A stretch of 64,000 nt of DNA from CAVPTL01 sp963727235. GTDB lineage: Bacteria; Actinomycetota; Thermoleophilia; Gaiellales; JAICJC01. This document shows, piece after piece, positions 61,351 to 64,000 of this stretch. The stretch lies in the NCBI GenBank assembly GCA_963727235.1, contig CAVSFZ010000009.1:124001-188000 (forward strand), in the 5' to 3' direction. The notes beneath the pieces were generated by a model. It did no database searches and was not told where the DNA came from. It saw only the letters and a program-made list of their open reading frames with translations. The position numbers and the translations under genes were made by a program. Numbering within the stretch: position 1 is the stretch's first letter; each line of letters starts with the position of its first letter.

Positions 61351-62855
61351 CACTGCTTCACCAACTCGCGCAGCTCCTCGAGCAGCACCCGCCGGATCTG
61401 CTCGCGCGCGTCGGCGGCGTCGGGCGTGAACTCGGGTTTGGCAACCGGCTCGGCCGTGAGCGTTGCATTCCACGGCTCGAGGCCGGTGAAGTCTCCGAAC
61501 GGCTCGGCCGGATCCTTGGCGTAGGCAATCCGCGTCCAGTTGACCAGGTGCCGGGCCTCGAGGTTCTCTCCCAGCGACGACCGGCCGAAGAACCCGGTGC
61601 CGACCGTCATGGTCGTCAGGAGGTTCGTGTCGAGACCGGCCGAGCCGGTGCTCCCACCCACGTTCACGGACACTCGCAGCACCGGCACCGCACTCGCGTA
61701 GGCCATGACCGTGCGGGGATCGCGCGAGTGGATCACCGCCGAATGCCCGGCGCCGCCGATCCGAAGCATCGCCTTGGCGGCCTCGATGCCGCGCCGGGCG
61801 TCGGGCACGCGCACGAGCCCCAGCAGCGGGAACAGCTTCTCGCGTGCCAGCGGCTCCTCGGGCACCACCAGGGAGAACGGCGTCACCAGCACCCGGGTGC
61901 GGGGCGGCACGCGGATCCCGGCCGCCCGGGCGAGCGTCTCGGCGTCCTTGCCGATCAGCTCCGGGGCGATCCGGCCATCCGGATAGACCGCTGCGCGTAC
62001 GGCGGACACGTCGCTCTCGCCAAGCACGTGGGCGCCGTGCCTGTTCAGCTCCCGCTCGAAGGCATCGGCGACGCGTTCCTCGACGATCGCACACGACTCG
62101 TTGGTGCACAGGATCGAGTTGTCGAAAGCCTTGGACTCGGCCAGGCGTTCGGCGGCGGCGGCGAGGTCGGCGGAGTGATCGACCAGCGCCGGCACGTTGC
62201 CGGGGCCGACGCCCATCGCCGGGTTGCCCGAACGGTAGGCGGCGCGCACGACCGCGGTGCCGCCGGTGGCGACGATCACGTCCGTGGTGGGATCGGACAT
62301 CAGCGCCTCGATCAGCGGGATCGTGGGCTCCTCGACCACCTGCAGGCATCCGTCGGGAGCGCCCGCGGCGACGGCGGCCTCGGTCAGGGTACGGACAGCG
62401 TCGGTGGTGACCTCACGGGCGAGCGGGTGAGGGCTGACGACCACCGCGTTTCTGGTCATCAGCGCCAGGATCACGTTGAAGTACGCGGTGGCGATCGGGT
62501 TGGTGGACGGCGTCAGCGCAAGTATCACCCCGGCCGGCCGGGGCAGCTCGACGATCTTGGTGTCGGGGTGAACCCGGGCGCTGACGTAGTCGTGGCCCGC
62601 GTACCGCTCGACCAGTCCGCGCGAGCAGGCCTGGTTCTTGATCAGCTTGTGCTCGGCGACGCCCATCCCCGACTCTTTCACCGCCCAGTGGGCATACCTT
62701 TCGGCGTTTTGGTATGCGGTGTCAGCCACCGCATCGACAACCCGCGAAGTCCTCACCGGGTCGTACTCGGCGAACGCGGTGGCCGCCCAGTGCGCCCGCT
62801 GAAGCATCATCCGGGCTCGGGGCACTCCGGGCGGCTCGGTCACTCGCTCGCTCAC
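61350..62855 (-). CDS. CoA-acylating aldehyde dehydrogenase of the microcompartment (PduP/EutE-like)
   Basis: 501 aa. ALDH fold with LTPSTNPIATAYFNVILALMTRNAVVVSPHP, VATGGTAVVRAAYRSGNPAMGVGPGNVPALVD, and catalytic Cys250 in FDNSILCTNES. This is the acylating type, which converts an aldehyde, CoA and NAD+ to acyl-CoA. After the catalytic core there is a linker and a terminal helix DAADAREQIRRVLLEELRELVK, which looks like an encapsulation peptide. Expected product in the RMM scheme is propionyl-CoA. Confidence 0.9.
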   Translation of the reverse strand: MSERVTEPPGVPRARMMLQRAHWAATAFAEYDPVRTSRVVDAVADTAYQNAERYAHWAVKESGMGVAEHKLIKNQACSRGLVERYAGHDYVSARVHPDTKIVELPRPAGVILALTPSTNPIATAYFNVILALMTRNAVVVSPHPLAREVTTDAVRTLTEAAVAAGAPDGCLQVVEEPTIPLIEALMSDPTTDVIVATGGTAVVRAAYRSGNPAMGVGPGNVPALVDHSADLAAAAERLAESKAFDNSILCTNESCAIVEERVADAFERELNRHGAHVLGESDVSAVRAAVYPDGRIAPELIGKDAETLARAAGIRVPPRTRVLVTPFSLVVPEEPLAREKLFPLLGLVRVPDARRGIEAAKAMLRIGGAGHSAVIHSRDPRTVMAYASAVPVLRVSVNVGGSTGSAGLDTNLLTTMTVGTGFFGRSSLGENLEARHLVNWTRIAYAKDPAEPFGDFTGLEPWNATLTAEPVAKPEFTPDAADAREQIRRVLLEELRELVKQ

Positions 62856-64000
62856 GCGTGCACCGCCGCGGCCGGGGTCGCGCGCAGCTCGGCCAGTGCC
62901 TGTCCGATCGAGACCTCGGTTCGATCGAGCACCTCATCCACCAGCTCGGGGCCCAGCAGGATGCCGGGCTTGAACTGCAGCACGCGCGGGTCGAGCGTCG
63001 AGAAGATTGCCCATACCCCGTTCTGATACAGATGCTTCATCACGATCTTGGCTCCTTCGGGATGGTCGAATTCCAGCCCCATGACGACGCCGTCCTGGCG
63101 GATGCCGATGAACCAATCGGGATACAGCTCCTGGATCGCGCGCAGCCCGCGACCAAAGCGATCGGCGATGTAGTGCACCATCGAGCGCACCTCCGGCCGG
63201 CCGCAGATCTCGAGCACCTTGAGCGCCACGATGCAGCCCAGCTCAGCCCCGCCTCCGGTGGAGATGTGCCCGAAGCCGTCTTCCTTCAGCCACCCAGAGC
63301 ACTCCTCGGACAGCACCACGCACGAGATCGGGTAGATGCCCCCGGTGATGCCCTTGCCGATCACCATGATGTCGGGCTCGATCCCAGCCTTGGCGATCCC
63401 CCACATCTCCCCGGTGCGCATCAGGCCGGTCTGCACCTCGTCGGCGATGAACAGTGCTCCGTAGCGCTCACACAGGCGCTTCACCGCCAGCAGGTAGCCG
63501 GGGGCGGGAAGCGGGAATCCGTATGTGGCCGGGATCGTCTCGAGCAGCACCGCGGCCACGTCGCCCGGACTCAGGGCCGCCTCCATCGCCTCCAGGTCGT
63601 TGAACGGCACCTGCACGAACTCGTCCGGCCGGTCGGACAGAAACAGCCGCGAGAAGCGATCGTCGCCGGCGGCCACCGCGAGACCGCTGTGGCCGTGATA
63701 ACCCTTGAGGATCGAGACGATCTTGCGCCGCTGGCGGGTGTGGCGGGCGGTCTTGATCGCGATGTCGGTCGCCTCCCCTCCACCGGCTCCGTACACCACC
63801 CGCCGCATGTTGGGCGGGCAGGTCTTGACCAGCGCCTCGGCCAGAGCCGTTCGCGCCAGTGCGGGGAAGTGGTGGTTGCCGATGTCGAACCGCTGCATCG
63901 CCTGCTCGAGCGTCGCGATCAGCTCAGGGTTTCGATGGCCGAGGCTGTAGGTGCCGCCGTTCAGGTGAAGGTCGATCAGACGGCGGCCGGCCATGTCCCA
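62852..64000 (-). CDS. Class III PLP aminotransferase/phospho-lyase, N-terminus beyond the right edge
   Basis: At least 382 residues; the frame is open through the window edge, so roughly 60-80 residues are missing. Fold-type I class III: GAGGGEATDIAIKTARHTRQRR, KGYHGHSGLAVAAGDDRFS, FIADEVQTGLMRTGEMWG (PLP Asp), and the Schiff-base Lys in DIMVIGKGITGGIYPIS. In the RMM pathway a member of this class removes phosphate and ammonia from the phosphorylated amino alcohol. First gene seen of the operon; overlaps the aldehyde dehydrogenase by 4 bp. Confidence 0.9.
   Translation of the reverse strand, partial: WDMAGRRLIDLHLNGGTYSLGHRNPELIATLEQAMQRFDIGNHHFPALARTALAEALVKTCPPNMRRVVYGAGGGEATDIAIKTARHTRQRRKIVSILKGYHGHSGLAVAAGDDRFSRLFLSDRPDEFVQVPFNDLEAMEAALSPGDVAAVLLETIPATYGFPLPAPGYLLAVKRLCERYGALFIADEVQTGLMRTGEMWGIAKAGIEPDIMVIGKGITGGIYPISCVVLSEECSGWLKEDGFGHISTGGGAELGCIVALKVLEICGRPEVRSMVHYIADRFGRGLRAIQELYPDWFIGIRQDGVVMGLEFDHPEGAKIVMKHLYQNGVWAIFSTLDPRVLQFKPGILLGPELVDEVLDRTEVSIGQALAELRATPAAAVHA

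Overview
High-GC, densely packed chromosomal DNA with actinobacterial gene families: a PhoP-like two-component pair, IclR/GntR/DeoR regulators, binding-protein ABC importers, a DUF6510-type zinc protein and an RMM-type microcompartment. I infer an Actinomycetota soil heterotroph, possibly Thermoleophilia. The lineage is a guess because no rRNA or housekeeping marker is present. No tRNA, rRNA, CRISPR array, insertion sequence or prophage was recognised. No gene-free stretch exceeds 300 bases.

Layout. 1-230: start of an exported protein, cut by the edge. 380-6130: PhoP-like regulator and sensor kinase, aminotransferase, GAP-family membrane protein and two PfkB kinases in one tight run. 6117-13184: sugar regulon (ABC importer, SIS isomerase, DeoR regulator, GH4 glycosidase). 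13287-15288: cytochrome c lipoprotein, sulfite-oxidase-like enzyme, flavin reductase and zinc-ribbon protein. 15285-20254: RidA, HpaB-type oxygenase, IclR regulator, chromate transporter, Rieske oxygenase. 20305-23805: propionyl-CoA synthetase-like ligase and methylmalonyl-CoA mutase large subunit. 23858-27686: MFS exporter, an unknown protein, and a polysaccharide deacetylase with a 440-bp perfect internal duplication. 27742-36639: nitrogen block with a cNMP/CBS/nucleotidyltransferase sensor, GlnT-type glutamine synthetase, amino-acid permease, two universal stress proteins and a three-piece glutamate-synthase-like enzyme. 36745-40269: divergent urease and a frameshifted M20 ureide amidohydrolase. 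40348-49863: mixed genes (HU, SRPBCC, SGNH, dienelactone hydrolase, AlkA, beta-propeller, sedolisin, BrkB/YihY). 49873-53939: FGGY kinase, GntR, zinc dehydrogenase and TIM-barrel divergon. 54029-64000: permease operon convergent with a bacterial microcompartment operon of RMM (1-amino-2-propanol/aminoacetone) type, whose aminotransferase runs off the right edge.

How the parts may work together (inference). The microcompartment kinase, PLP lyase and acylating aldehyde dehydrogenase would turn an amino alcohol into ammonia and propionyl-CoA. The mutase could take up propionyl-CoA, and the glutamine synthetase/glutamate synthase block could take up ammonia. Urease and the ureide hydrolase also point to nitrogen scavenging. 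Two identical 15-bp operators, AGTTGTCCTACAACT, tie the 53-kb divergon to the permease operon next to the microcompartment.

A family of six long palindromes with core GGTGCC-W-GGCACC lies at gene 3' ends across the window. Their arms differ between copies but change together on both sides, so they look like selected hairpins.
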